DNA of 64,000 nucleotides from G963668605 sp963793625 (lineage in GTDB: Bacteria; Acidobacteriota; Terriglobia; Bryobacterales; Bryobacteraceae): NCBI GenBank assembly GCA_963793625.1, contig CAWCAT010000020.1:62001-126000 (forward strand), in the 5' to 3' direction. Shown piece after piece: positions 34,203-42,383 of this stretch (position 1 is the first letter of the stretch; each line of letters starts with the position of its first letter). A model generated the notes under the pieces. It was not told the DNA's origin. It ran no database searches and was given only the letters and a program-made list of their open reading frames with translations. A program made the translations under genes and the position numbers.

Positions 34203-34598
34203 TTTTTTCGTTCTTCTTCGCTCAGACTGAATTCGGATTTGATTGCGTCCAGCACTTCATGGATCAACTCTTCCGGACCCAGTTCGATTGCTGATTCGAG
34301 CGCTAGCTGTCTCGCCGTCGATCTCGATTCCGTCCAACCCGGCGAATCCCCAGGCAAGGTAAATCTTGTCGATTTCGCGTGCGAAGATCGCAGCGTCTAC
34401 TTTGCTCACCGTGTCATCGCCTGCATTCAGAAATTCGAGCTTTCTGTCGAGCTCCCTGATTCGCTGCGCCAGTTCCAGCCGCCGCCCGAATGTGATCCTG
34501 CGAATCGTGAAGTTCACGCCCGCGAACTTCTTCGAAGCGATGGTCCGGTGACTCTCGTGCTGAATCGGATTATGCGAAGGCAACGAAGATTTCATCAT
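34199..34598 (-). CDS. Tail assembly chaperone (G-like), one apparent indel
   Basis: Translation from 34598 runs in one frame to about 34310 and then continues in another to the stop at 34199. One surplus base near 34308 accounts for this, and correction gives 132 residues. The sequence is helical and charged (RRITFGRRLELAQRIRELD, AREIDKIYLAWGFAG, then GPEELIHEVLDAIKSEF and LSEEERKN). The ending LSEEERKN at a slippery A-run is typical of siphophage G proteins. It binds the tape measure during tail assembly. It overlaps the tube gene by 29 bases. The shift near 34308 is +1 and lacks a slippery motif, so I treat it as a sequence error rather than a second recoding site. Confidence 0.65.
34202..34208 (-). 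other. Programmed -1 ribosomal frameshift site, A AAA AAC
   Basis: The minus-strand sequence is C-GAA-AAA-AC followed by TAA. Read in the chaperone frame it is CGA AAA AAC TAA, so the heptamer A AAA AAC is placed exactly in X XXY YYZ phase right before the stop. After slippage the next codon is CTA and the frame stays open to 33864. This is one of the most efficient known slippery sequences in bacteria and is in the expected gene position. A stimulatory hairpin has not been worked out. Confidence 0.8.
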
Positions 34599-35736
34599 CG
34601 AGTGTCCCCTGTGCCCTGCAGTTGATGAACCGCCATGCCAGGCGTCGTTCGCTGTCGTCGAACTCCGGTACCTCAGGGATGACGCTCTTCAGATAAATCC
34701 CGCACAACTGGCCGGACTGCCCTCCAAGCTGAAACATCACCGAGATCGGAGACTGTTGTCGCGCCGCTTGGTATAAGCCCTTGCAGGCCTCATCAGTCAG
34801 TGCGTAAAGACTGAAGCTGACCGAGACCCTCCTCACGCCGGCGCTGATACCCTTCGCAATGTTCGATCCGAATTCTTTATTCCGCAGAGTGACATCGTTG
34901 TCGAGGGTTAGTTCGGCTTCGGTGATCGTGAAGAACTGTTCGGGAGTTGTTCCCAGCCAGGCTTGTCCCATGTGCCCCGGAATCGCCGCGAAGTTCCCGG
35001 CCTCCTCGGCTGGCTCGCCAGGAAACGTCTCCAGATTCCCGAGGCCGTCAGAAAAACTCGCACTGTCGATTAAATCGGCGGCCTCGCCGTCGAACTGGAA
35101 TTCGTGAAAGTCGCCGTTGACCTTCAGCTTCATCTTGTCAACAGCGCCCCCGGACACAATCCGGTGCACCGCTTCTTGCGGACCCCAGTAGTCGAACAGG
35201 CTCACACTCGGCAGGTCCTTCGCCGGAAAATACGTCACTGTCTTGCTCGATTGCCCGCCCGCGGGTGATACCGAAAATGGAGCTACAAGTTGCACCGTAT
35301 GCGCATCGACGATGCCCGCCACAAAGCGGATCTCGTTGCCGGCTGCAATCGCCTGGCCGGCGGCTAATCCGTGCGGCGCAGTGAATCGGATTGTGCTCAT
35401 TGTGGAACTCGCGTCCACTGCCGCTCCGCTGTGCGAAAGGGGAGCACCACCGAGCGCGGCTTGGAACAGCGGCCCGTAGCTCGGGGCGGAGCCATCGTTC
35501 CACCCCGTCATGTAACTGCGAACGTCGAAGCTGGTCAGCCTTCGCATGCCCGCAGGCAAGCCCGCGAACGTTCGGCTCCCAGTCTTATCTTTTCGCTCAA
35601 GCTTTTCGACTTGCTGTTTCGCAACCAGTTTCACCCCGGGGAACCGGCTCGCCGCAGTGACTGTCCCTACGTGCGAGTAGCTCGGCTCCAGGGCCACATA
35701 GAATCGGTTGTCGCTGGATGATACATATGAACTCAT
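34570..35736 (-). CDS. Major tail tube protein
   Basis: A 388-residue protein upstream of the chaperones, the place of the tail tube in siphophages. The N-terminus VSSSDNRFYVALEPSYSHVG and the late part LDNDVTLRNKEFGSNIAKGI with ISAGVRRVSVSFSLYALTD are beta-rich and resemble tail tube folds; a long insert (residues 95-200) may be an outer decoration domain. It should form stacked rings that make the tail channel. It is intact. It starts 10 bases after the stop of the putative tail terminator gene. The assignment rests on position plus fold-like pattern, not on a motif. Confidence 0.6.
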   Translation of the reverse strand: MSSYVSSSDNRFYVALEPSYSHVGTVTAASRFPGVKLVAKQQVEKLERKDKTGSRTFAGLPAGMRRLTSFDVRSYMTGWNDGSAPSYGPLFQAALGGAPLSHSGAAVDASSTMSTIRFTAPHGLAAGQAIAAGNEIRFVAGIVDAHTVQLVAPFSVSPAGGQSSKTVTYFPAKDLPSVSLFDYWGPQEAVHRIVSGGAVDKMKLKVNGDFHEFQFDGEAADLIDSASFSDGLGNLETFPGEPAEEAGNFAAIPGHMGQAWLGTTPEQFFTITEAELTLDNDVTLRNKEFGSNIAKGISAGVRRVSVSFSLYALTDEACKGLYQAARQQSPISVMFQLGGQSGQLCGIYLKSVIPEVPEFDDSERRLAWRFINCRAQGTLDDEIFVAFA

Positions 35737-35745
35737 AGTTTTTTC

Positions 35746-36240
35746 CTAGTAGCTGATCTCCAAATCAAAACTCGCCTTCGCGACCTGCAGAAAACTTTTC
35801 CCGCCCGGTCGCACTGCACTAAACGTCACTTCGTACCCGCCGGGGTAGAATACTCCGTCGCCCCAATCGCCCCGATTGTTTTCCAGCGTCCGACCCACGG
35901 CATCGCTGAAGAGCCGCAGCTGGTCTTCCAATCCGTCGAGACGGTCTTGAGAATTCCGTATCTCGACAACCATCCGCGCTGTTCCGGAAAATGTTCGGAA
36001 CTTCTCCCGCATGTTGTTTGTGATTCGCTCGCAGTACGCAAACAGACAGGGGTAGCGCATCGTGGAACTACGTTCCGCCAGCTCAGCGGTGACATTTTGC
36101 GCCCTGATCTGTGCGGCTCCAAGAGGCGGTGTCGCTACTCCCGCCTCCATTGCCACTGCCGCGAGTGCAACCGGCAAACTCTCGGTCGAGGTCAGCATGT
36201 CCATTACTTTTGAAAGTGCGTTGCTTGCTCTTTGTGCCAT
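35746..36240 (-). CDS. Putative tail terminator / head-tail joining protein
   Basis: A 164-residue protein between the 249-residue adaptor and the tail tube. It has a mixed alpha/beta pattern with YPCLFAYCERITNNMREKF and SQDRLDGLEDQLRLFSDAVG, and ends with YPGGYEVTFSAVRPGGKSFLQ and a strand FDLEISY. Small proteins at this spot normally cap the tail tube or close the head portal. No specific family is recognised. It lies three bases from the upstream gene stop. Confidence 0.45.
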   Translation of the reverse strand: MAQRASNALSKVMDMLTSTESLPVALAAVAMEAGVATPPLGAAQIRAQNVTAELAERSSTMRYPCLFAYCERITNNMREKFRTFSGTARMVVEIRNSQDRLDGLEDQLRLFSDAVGRTLENNRGDWGDGVFYPGGYEVTFSAVRPGGKSFLQVAKASFDLEISY

Positions 36241-36243
36241 CGC

Positions 36244-36993
36244 TCACCCCCTCCTTAGTCGCCGGCTCTCAGTAGCGAAGTATTCCGCTGCCTGCCGCCT
36301 GCCGGCTCTCGGACCCGTTCGCAGTCCCTCTGCTGGCATGGTCCAGACAGATCCCAGGGCCAACGGAGCTTCGTTTTGAATCGTCATTTCGTCCGGAGTA
36401 TTTCCGGCATACACATTCCAGCCGGCGACCTCCGGCGCTACACTCCCTGTCTCAACACACAACAACCGGCCTGCCGGTATCTCGATACTGCTCACCTCAC
36501 CCGGTTCGCCTTCTGCGCCTGCTGCATTCGTCCATGCAACCTGCACGTGAAATGAACCCCCGTCTGCCGCCCCCGCTTCGTGCGACAACTCGGCCCGGCT
36601 TGCGATCGGCACCGGATCGTCCACCAGGCCAACGCCGGAATCGAAGCAACGTTGCCTCGCCCGCTGCGCCAGATCCTTATAGAGCTGGGCTTTCGCCTGA
36701 TGGCGATCGTTAGCCTGGCTATGCGACAGATCTCGAAAGGTCACGGCGAGCGTCTCAAACGTGTGCCAGCACCGCAACATTTCAGTCACCATTACGTGCT
36801 CAAGAGAAACGCCACCCGCCGATTCCGGATTTCTTCTCAGAAATGCTTCGAGCTCAAGCGCCAGCTCATGTTGAGCCAGCGCCAGTTTGCTCCCGAGATC
36901 AATACCCTCGTTGCTCGCCGTGTCGAGAATCGAAGTCTCGTGGCCTCGCAGATCTTGAAGATTTGAGATATTCCCATCAATGAACAAACCCAT
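36244..36993 (-). CDS. Putative head-tail adaptor with Ig/Fn3-like C-terminus
   Basis: A 249-residue protein from the ATG at 36993, which has an AGGAG five bases upstream; a GTG at 36999 overlaps that site and is rejected. The first 130 residues are helical (SKLALAQHELALELEAFL, HTFETLAVTFRDLSHSQAND), like gp6-type adaptors that bind under the portal. The rest (VQVAWTNAAGAEGEPGEVSS, then PEVAGWNVYAGNTPDEM) is a beta-sandwich such as a fibronectin-like domain, which is unusual for an adaptor and would project outward. The function is inferred from gene order. Confidence 0.45.
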   Translation of the reverse strand: MGLFIDGNISNLQDLRGHETSILDTASNEGIDLGSKLALAQHELALELEAFLRRNPESAGGVSLEHVMVTEMLRCWHTFETLAVTFRDLSHSQANDRHQAKAQLYKDLAQRARQRCFDSGVGLVDDPVPIASRAELSHEAGAADGGSFHVQVAWTNAAGAEGEPGEVSSIEIPAGRLLCVETGSVAPEVAGWNVYAGNTPDEMTIQNEAPLALGSVWTMPAEGLRTGPRAGRRQAAEYFATESRRLRRG

Positions 36994-37009
36994 ACTCACT
37001 CCTGCCCTG

Positions 37010-37336
37010 CTAGGTCTTGCTCTTTCGCTGTGCGTCTTTCAATGATCGAAAGTCCGCGTCTGAGAGCACCGCCACCTGGACCTTCCGGGCCATGCACTCC
37101 TGGTCGGCTTTCCGCGCTTGATCGTCGGATTGCTTCTGGTACGCCGCTTCTTCTTCTCTCGTCGCGAGCCGCGCACGCTTCTCGACAATCAACCGCGCCG
37201 CCGTAGCCCTGGGCACCTCGCACAGGACTCCTTCCACGCCGCCGTCAGCCGTCGCTTTGCTCATAACGATCACGTCCTCGCTCGTGATCGCCGTCTCAAC
37301 TTCGCGCAAATTTTTGTAATAGGCTCTGAGATCCAT
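37010..37336 (-). CDS. Small hypothetical phage protein after coat gene
   Basis: A 108-residue charged helical protein from the Met at 37336, which has a GGGAGA site eight bases upstream. Earlier in-frame starts would run into the terminator hairpin. The N-terminus MDLRAYYKNLREVETAI is followed by VEGVLCEVPRATAARLIVEK and a Lys/Arg/Glu-rich tail that could be a coiled coil. Position just after the coat protein suggests a head-decoration or connector role, but no family is recognised. Confidence 0.5.
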   Translation of the reverse strand: MDLRAYYKNLREVETAITSEDVIVMSKATADGGVEGVLCEVPRATAARLIVEKRARLATREEEAAYQKQSDDQARKADQECMARKVQVAVLSDADFRSLKDAQRKSKT

Positions 37337-37354
37337 GCTGTTTCTCCCTTGTTT

Positions 37355-37392
37355 AAAAACCAGCGAGGCAGGTGTTCGCACCTGCCTCGCTG
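37355..37392 (-). terminator. Intrinsic terminator after coat protein gene
   Basis: A 14-base perfect GC-rich stem (CAGCGAGGCAGGTG paired with CACCTGCCTCGCTG, loop of four) is followed on the minus strand by GTTTTT. This is a textbook rho-independent terminator ten bases after the coat protein stop. It lies within the phage operon, so distal genes need read-through or another promoter. Confidence 0.85.
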
Positions 37393-37401
37393 TCGTCTGA
37401 G

Positions 37402-38313
37402 TTAGGCCGTAACCTGCACGCCGAAACCGTTCCGGAGAACAGAAGCGCCGTAAAGCATATCCACTGTGAATTGCTGGGCCAGCGTATTCGGCTGGTAGCT
37501 CATCAACACGCGCATTCCGAAATTGCCCAACTCGGCATACTCGGCAATCGCGCCCGTACCGGGAAGCGGCTGAGGCAGACGGCGAATCGCCAGGCCGATT
37601 GCGTCTTTTGTAAACGCCAGATTGTGTACTGCGGAAGGACCCGTGCCGGTCTTCGCCACAAACTGCGAACGGAACACGAAGAAGTCCTTGATCTTGCCCA
37701 CCGTCCCATCGATCAGCGCTCGCAGGCCGGCCTCACCTGCGTTCTGGTATTCGCTGAAGCGGGGAATCTGCCGGAGTTGCGAGTAGGTGCTTCCATCGAC
37801 TACCAAATACTTCGGGCTGGCTGCCGGAACCTTCGCCTGGAACAGCGCGGTTTCCGCACGGTCAATACTGTCTTCCGTGATAGCGAGTCCCGGACCGCCC
37901 TGCGGGATGTTCGAAGTGAACTGCGCGTACAACCCGAGCAAATCGGCTTCGATCTTTTCAGCGAGCGCAACGAGTGCCGGCTGCATGTAGAGCTTCAGCA
38001 GATCCGGAACAGCCAGAACTTTCGTGACATCGGGTATCTGGAATGTCGCTTCAGCGTGCGTGTTCAGAATGATCTGCGCGTTGCCCAGATTGGGGTTCTG
38101 CGCCTGAACCGTGCCGCCTTCCGCGATGTTGTTCGCGACCAGCGTCGGAGGAATCGGCACGTTAACCGTATCGCCCGCCTGGGCCAAGGTTGGTTCGAAA
38201 TCGCGGTTCACAAGGTTACCCATAACGAGGTTCCCCATCAGTGCCGGGAGTGCATCCGCGGCAACCAATTTCACAATCGCGTTGGCTAAGTTAGCCGATG
38301 TAATAGCTGGCAT
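37402..38313 (-). CDS. Major capsid protein (P22 coat / gp5-like family)
   Basis: A 303-residue protein. Its start MPAITSANLANAIVKLVAAD and the segments NRDFEPTLAQAGDTVNVPIP, EGGTVQAQNPNLGNAQIILN and DVTKVLAVPDLLKLYMQPAL are typical of the P22 coat protein family (HK97 fold). The later part (YLVVDGSTYSQLRQIPRF, then RVLMSYQPNTLAQQFTVDML) continues the fold. P22-type coats use a separate scaffold and no head protease. That matches the locus, which has a scaffold-like gene just upstream and no protease. It is shorter than P22 gp5 (430 residues), so the insertion domain is probably absent. Confidence 0.8.
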   Translation of the reverse strand: MPAITSANLANAIVKLVAADALPALMGNLVMGNLVNRDFEPTLAQAGDTVNVPIPPTLVANNIAEGGTVQAQNPNLGNAQIILNTHAEATFQIPDVTKVLAVPDLLKLYMQPALVALAEKIEADLLGLYAQFTSNIPQGGPGLAITEDSIDRAETALFQAKVPAASPKYLVVDGSTYSQLRQIPRFSEYQNAGEAGLRALIDGTVGKIKDFFVFRSQFVAKTGTGPSAVHNLAFTKDAIGLAIRRLPQPLPGTGAIAEYAELGNFGMRVLMSYQPNTLAQQFTVDMLYGASVLRNGFGVQVTA

Positions 38314-38414
38314 AATTCTTCGGTCTCCTGTTTTCTTTGAGCAGGCACACGTCTCCCCAATGGCTGAAATGCGATTTGGGGGAACTGCCCTGCGGGTAGT
38401 GCTCTCTTTGCTTC

Positions 38415-38999
38415 TTACAAACCGCGCATCGTCTGCGCGGCTACTCGTGCGATCTCTTCTCTGACTCGCACCATGTCTTCGGCCGACATTCCCGGTTTGA
38501 TCTTGTCCAGATCCACCGTGTTATTCACGGCCGGATTCCGCTGCGCCGGAGTTGCACCAGATCCGCCTGGCACTCTCGCAGGAAGCAGTTCCGGATTCTC
38601 ATTCACGAACTTGCTCAGATAATCCTTGACGCCAATTTCCCCTTGATCGGTCGACGCAATCAGTCGACCGTCTTCCGTCCGATGCAGATCGTCCTTCACA
38701 GCTTTGTAGGCCAGTTCAACTTTCGTTACCCCAAGCCGCTGCAATTCCGCGCGAATGGCTGCGCCGCGATCTAATGCCTCCGCGACCATGCGACTCCGCC
38801 GGTTTTCTTCGATCAGGTCCTGCACCGTCCGCTCCAGGCTTTCCCGTTTCTTGCGCTCCTCAATCAGCTCCGCCTTGTGCGCCGGTTCTGATTTCGTCTG
38901 CTCGAAACGAATGAATTCCGAGATCGCTTCCCGGATAACACCTCGTATATCGAAGCCCTTCACGCTAAGCGCACCGCTCTCATTCTGGTTGTCTTCCAT
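38415..38999 (-). CDS. Phage scaffolding protein
   Basis: A 194-residue highly charged helical protein between portal and coat. Residues 20-110 are a predicted coiled coil (AHKAELIEERKKRESLERTV, QDLIEENRRSRMVAEALDRG). A Gly/Pro linker (ARVPGGSGATPAQRNPAVNN) and a helical C-terminus (MSAEDMVRVREEIARVAAQ) follow, the latter in the place where scaffolds bind coat. The Met at 38999 is preferred over an in-frame start 16 codons upstream. Its role is to guide capsid assembly and then leave. Confidence 0.65.
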   Translation of the reverse strand: MEDNQNESGALSVKGFDIRGVIREAISEFIRFEQTKSEPAHKAELIEERKKRESLERTVQDLIEENRRSRMVAEALDRGAAIRAELQRLGVTKVELAYKAVKDDLHRTEDGRLIASTDQGEIGVKDYLSKFVNENPELLPARVPGGSGATPAQRNPAVNNTVDLDKIKPGMSAEDMVRVREEIARVAAQTMRGL

Positions 39000-39012
39000 A
39001 TTTCTCCCTTCG

Positions 39013-40396
39013 TCACGCGGGCCTGTCCAGCCACACGTCAATCTCATCCGCTATCTGATCTTTTACTTCCTGCCGCACATCGCAGAGATACTTTGAAGCC
39101 AGCCGCTTCAGAATTTGCTTCTTCAAGGTTGGTGAGCCGATTCCAAACGACATCAACTTCTCCGCATCCGCCAGTTCGCCGCTGAATTCTCCGATATCAA
39201 ATTCATCCAGCCCTGCGACGTTGATCACAAGCTGGTCGCCTCGTGCTTCGTCAACTGCCTTCAGCACCCGCTTGATCACGTCCTTCACCGCGTCGCCATA
39301 CGCTCGCAGAATCTCCTGCGTGATGGCGAAGTCTCGCTGCTTGCTCAAGCCGGATTGCGACGTACCGCTCGACATCGCTCCGCCCGCCTGGGTCAGCAGG
39401 TAACACACGCGATAGATTTCTTCTTTCAGCCGCTCCAGGTTATCCGCAGCTATCTGAAAAACTTTGCCTTCCGGCTCTGTCCAACCGAACCGGTCCGTCG
39501 GTCCCAGTTGCACAAAGTAGGACTCGCCCACTATGCTCTTGAAATCCTTGCCCGAGTAAATCACGGGCATCGCAAACAGCCCCATGGTCAAGGCCCAGGA
39601 CAGTGCATTTGATTTATTGAAATGCTCCACTTGCACCAGCGCCGCCTTGTTCATCAACCACAGACCTTCGGAAAGCTTCAACTCGAAGAGCGGAACACGT
39701 CGCTGTTTAGCGAGCGCATGATACCCTTCGTCGACTAGCTCCGGGCCCTCTCCGCGATCGCGGAACACATGAAATTTTTCACGATCGTAGCGCACCCACC
39801 GGCTGTCCTCCTTCCCCTCCAGCTGCTGCGTGATCGTCTCCCGTGCAGCCGACAACCGGATTACAACCGATTCTAGGTTGCCTCGCTCGTCGTGCTCCCA
39901 ATTCGTGATGTCGTCCGGTGAGTACCCCACCAGGTAAGCGCGTGAAACTCCCATCGCGTCTTCCTCTGCCTTGCTTCCCGGTCGCTCGCCAAGTCGCGGA
40001 AAATCCAGGAGTATGTAGCTGCTCCCGTAAACCAGCGCATCCACAAACTGCCTGCCGGAAGAAATCACTCAGCGCAGTTCCCTTCAGATCGCAGTCTTCT
40101 GTAAACGTGCGGAAGAACTGCTTGCCGCTTGCGTTTTCGCCTTCAAACGCCAGCAGCGGTTCGCGCCGGAACAGAGTCGCGGCATACCAGTCGATAATCG
40201 AACCGATGTAGTTCTCGTAAAAGACCCGCTCCAGGCGTTCCCCATAGACGTCGTGCGGTTCTTTCTGCCGGCGTATCAGATAATTCGCCGCATTCGACTT
40301 CAACTGCTCGCCACCGCAATACAGGTCCTTGTACTTACGCCGGACAGCCTTCTTCGCCGTATAGTCGGGATGTTCATTACTAATTTCTGCTGTCAT
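39013..40396 (-). CDS. Portal protein (DUF4055-like), one frameshift
   Basis: Two frames meet near 40050. Removing one extra base gives 460 residues, a normal portal length. The N-terminal part is SNAANYLIRRQKEPHDVYGE with ENYIGSIIDWYAATLFRREP, then VDALVYGSSYILLDFP after the junction. The central part has NKAALVQVEHFNKSNALSWA and FGWTEPEGKVFQIAADNLER, and helical clip-like segments follow. The pattern matches the DUF4055/SPP1-type portal group. It forms the dodecameric ring through which DNA enters the head. The start is the Met at 40396. Confidence 0.7.
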
Positions 40397-40423
40397 CACA
40401 TTCCTTTCTTCCAATCAGATTTG

Positions 40424-41730
40424 CTAGATCAGCCGCATCCGCTGCTCGCCAACCCGCTGCCTGGGACCGAACTCCTGCCAGATCAGATATCCAAGCGCAT
40501 CCGACAGGTGCGTGCGCTTCGAGTCCTTGTCCTTGTCGATCAGCACCGTACCGGCCTTGAAACTGACCTCTTCGAAATCCTTGATCAGTTCCGTACACTT
40601 CGCGATCGACTCGCACCGCACACTCGCCCGCCGCGTTGCCAAGTTTTGCGTTCATCAGTGCCACTCGATCGCGTACCGGAGGGTTCGCACTCGGTATCTC
40701 GAAGTCAATGCGAGTAGCCGTTCCGCTGCATCCATGAACTGGATCATCCGGTAGTCGTTTGTTCCGGATGTTTGCATGTGGGATCCCGATGCATCGCCAC
40801 AAATCTTCACGCCCGCTATGTGCATCGGATACAGCTCATGGAATTGCTCGCATGCATCGTACGTGCTCGCCCGGCTGAAGCACAATCTCATCCAGAACAA
40901 CCAACTGATCGCCCTGCCGTCTGCACAACCAGCGAACTCATAGGATCGACGTTGAAGTCCAGCGTCCAGATCAGCGGCAGCGCCGGATTCAACTTCACTG
41001 GCGCAACGTTCGCTTCCTTGTGGAAGCTGTGGTAAACCCGGTCGCCCCCGAGGTCCAGATACTCGCCCATAACTTCTTGCGCGTAGAATCGTTCGTCGTA
41101 GCTGCTTCTCAGCCGCTCGTAGAAATCAGGAATCTTGTCCAGGATGAAGCTGTTTTCCTGCGGCCGCGCGATCACCACGTCGTACCCTGCCACCGGATTC
41201 TCAACGAAGCGCCGGAACACCCAGTCCTTGCCTTTGGGCGTCCACACCGCGAACCCGCACAATCGGTCAGCCTGCGGATCGCGCAATCGCCCTCCAGCCG
41301 CATCCAGGATTCTTCCGCGCAGTACGTCAACTCGTCCATGCCGAACCACGCCAGGTTCGTGCCGCGCAACCGCTCAAAATCATCCACCGCGCGAAACACA
41401 ATTCGGGAGCCTGTGTCCTTCATCACGATCAGGTTTTCCGCCTTGTTCAGTTCGTACGGGATTCTGTTCTGTTCCAGAATCTCCAGCAGCGCCCGTCTGC
41501 GTCGCATCCCGCAGCATCGGATATGTCGGCGCACCCAACAGCCCCATCCGGCCTGCGTTCAGGTAACTCAGCTTCAACGCTTCGTGACAAAGCGCCTGGC
41601 TCTTTCCGGAACCGATCGGACCAGAGAATCCCTTGAATCGCGCCGTACAATCGTGGAATCGCGCCTGCGATTCCAGCGGCTCGTAAGCTATTTCTCGGAT
41701 TTTAATTTCTTGGCTGCCGATTTTACCCAT
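40424..41730 (-). CDS. Terminase large subunit, at least four frameshifts
   Basis: Five overlapping frames reconstruct one protein of about 435 residues. Recognised parts in order: FKGFSGPIGSGKSQALCHEA (Walker A), MGLLGAPTYPMLRD, WFGMDELTYCAEESW (Walker B with catalytic Asp-Glu), then FYAQEVMGEYLDLGGDRVYH. The nuclease residues come last: WTLDFNVDP, VKICGDASGSH and HLSDALGYLIWQEF, the RNase-H-like metal-binding Asp set. It would cut and pump DNA into the head. Each segment is well conserved, so assembly error is preferred over decay. If the shifts are real, packaging would be dead, which is the key question for this locus. The start at 41730 overlaps the small upstream gene by 43 bases. Confidence 0.65.
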
Positions 41731-41867
41731 GTCACTTGTATCTCCCGAGGCTGTTGCTCGTCTAACTCTTTCCTCAATTGCAGAAGGCGGATGTAGTCCC
41801 CCACCGTTCCCTTCCCTTCATCGCCCTGCAGCCTTACTCCCAGCCGCTCGATCAGTTCGGATATCAT
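41688..41867 (-). CDS. Small terminase-like protein (putative TerS)
   Basis: A 59-residue protein starting at an ATG that overlaps the stop of the preceding gene as ATGA. It reads MISELIERLGVRLQGDEG, then TVGDYIRLLQLRKELDEQQP and REIQVTWVKS. Its position directly before terL and the phrase IRLLQLRKE followed by PREIQVTWV suggest the protein that partners TerL, though it is far shorter than a normal TerS and has no visible helix-turn-helix. It ends inside the terL start region. Confidence 0.45.
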   Translation of the reverse strand: MISELIERLGVRLQGDEGKGTVGDYIRLLQLRKELDEQQPREIQVTWVKSAAKKLKSEK

Positions 41868-42001
41868 CCGGCTTTGCTGGTCCCAACCGGGCAACCTGCG
41901 CAGTTCTCCGGCCGTTTGCCGACTTTCACCGACTTGGCCGCTTTAGCCGTTTTCGATCGCCTGACAACCTTTTTCTTCCGCGTAGTCGCTCGTACCGCCA
42001 T
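41864..42001 (-). CDS. Small basic Cys-containing protein, first gene of cassette
   Basis: A 45-residue protein rich in Lys and Arg (ATTRKKKVVRRSKTAKAAK), ending with ENCAGCPVG, a CxxC pair. The ATG at 42001 has a GGAGGAT about 11 bases upstream. An ATG at 42088 would extend it. It could bind DNA or be the N-terminal part of the small terminase. Its codon pattern and ATGA coupling to the next gene support expression; no family is recognised. Confidence 0.4.
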   Translation of the reverse strand: MAVRATTRKKKVVRRSKTAKAAKSVKVGKRPENCAGCPVGTSKAG

Positions 42002-42160
42002 GTTTTCTGTATCCTCCAAACTGCTGGGCGCAGCGCCTTTCGCCAACCGAAGACTAACATCCGTCGCACGGCACTCTCGTTCGCTCAAATTTCCAAGTCA
42101 TTCAAAACAAACCAAAAAAAAGTTTAGAGTTGGGAATGGCCTAATCGGGGCTCCCGGAAC

Positions 42161-42191
42161 TTGCATAAAACGCCCTAATCCTTCGTAAAAT
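42161..42191 (+). promoter_or_regulatory. Possible promoter of ilv leader
   Basis: TTGCAT (42161-42166) and TAAAAT (42186-42191) are separated by 19 bases, slightly long. A transcript from here would have a 5' region of roughly 70 bases before the leader ATG. A second possible pair, TTGCAT at 42230 and TACTCT at 42253 (17 bases), would leave almost no leader before the peptide start and is less likely. Confidence 0.3.
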
Positions 42192-42266
42192 GTGATGAAA
42201 CCATTAACAAATCTAATCTCGAGCCCTCCTTGCATTTCTGCGACTTGTAATGTACTCTTACTTCAT

Positions 42267-42383
42267 ATGGACCTGACGAGCTGCACCCGTAACCTTCGGA
42301 ATGCGGCCACCAGTGTCTCCGCCCTGAACATCTCCGTAGAAATCGCCATTATTATTGGGGTCACTGTAGCCGGCCCCGCTTGA
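42267..42383 (+). CDS. ilv operon leader peptide
   Basis: A 38-codon open frame just before the terminator. Codons 22-34 are rich in regulatory amino acids: Ile at 22, 26, 28, 29 and 30, Val at 24, 32 and 34, and Leu at 20. Three consecutive ATT codons sit at 42348-42356. A ribosome stalled there would leave 42374-42380 (CCCCGCT) free, while a ribosome at the stop codon would cover it. No Shine-Dalgarno site is obvious before 42267; an in-frame ATG at 42195 could extend the peptide. This matches the classic ilv/leu leader type and its length and codon content would be hard to explain otherwise. Confidence 0.65.
   Translation: MDLTSCTRNLRNAATSVSALNISVEIAIIIGVTVAGPA

Noticed and set aside
34300..34312. 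Second recoding site inside the G-like chaperone gene
   Set aside because: The shift is +1, there is no slippery heptamer or helper codon, and such single-base shifts are common elsewhere in the window, so a sequence error is simpler.
38354..38383. Hairpin TCCCCAA/TTGGGGA between scaffold and coat genes
   Set aside because: Seven-pair stem with a long loop and no U-run; may be chance, so not listed as a feature.
25273..42160. Prophage attachment sites or integrase flanking the cassette
   Set aside because: By eye no direct repeat, tRNA gene or integrase was found on either side; a full repeat search could not be run.
42230..42258. Promoter TTGCAT-17-TACTCT just before the ilv leader peptide
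   Set aside because: It would start transcription almost at the leader ATG, leaving no ribosome site, so the upstream pair is preferred.
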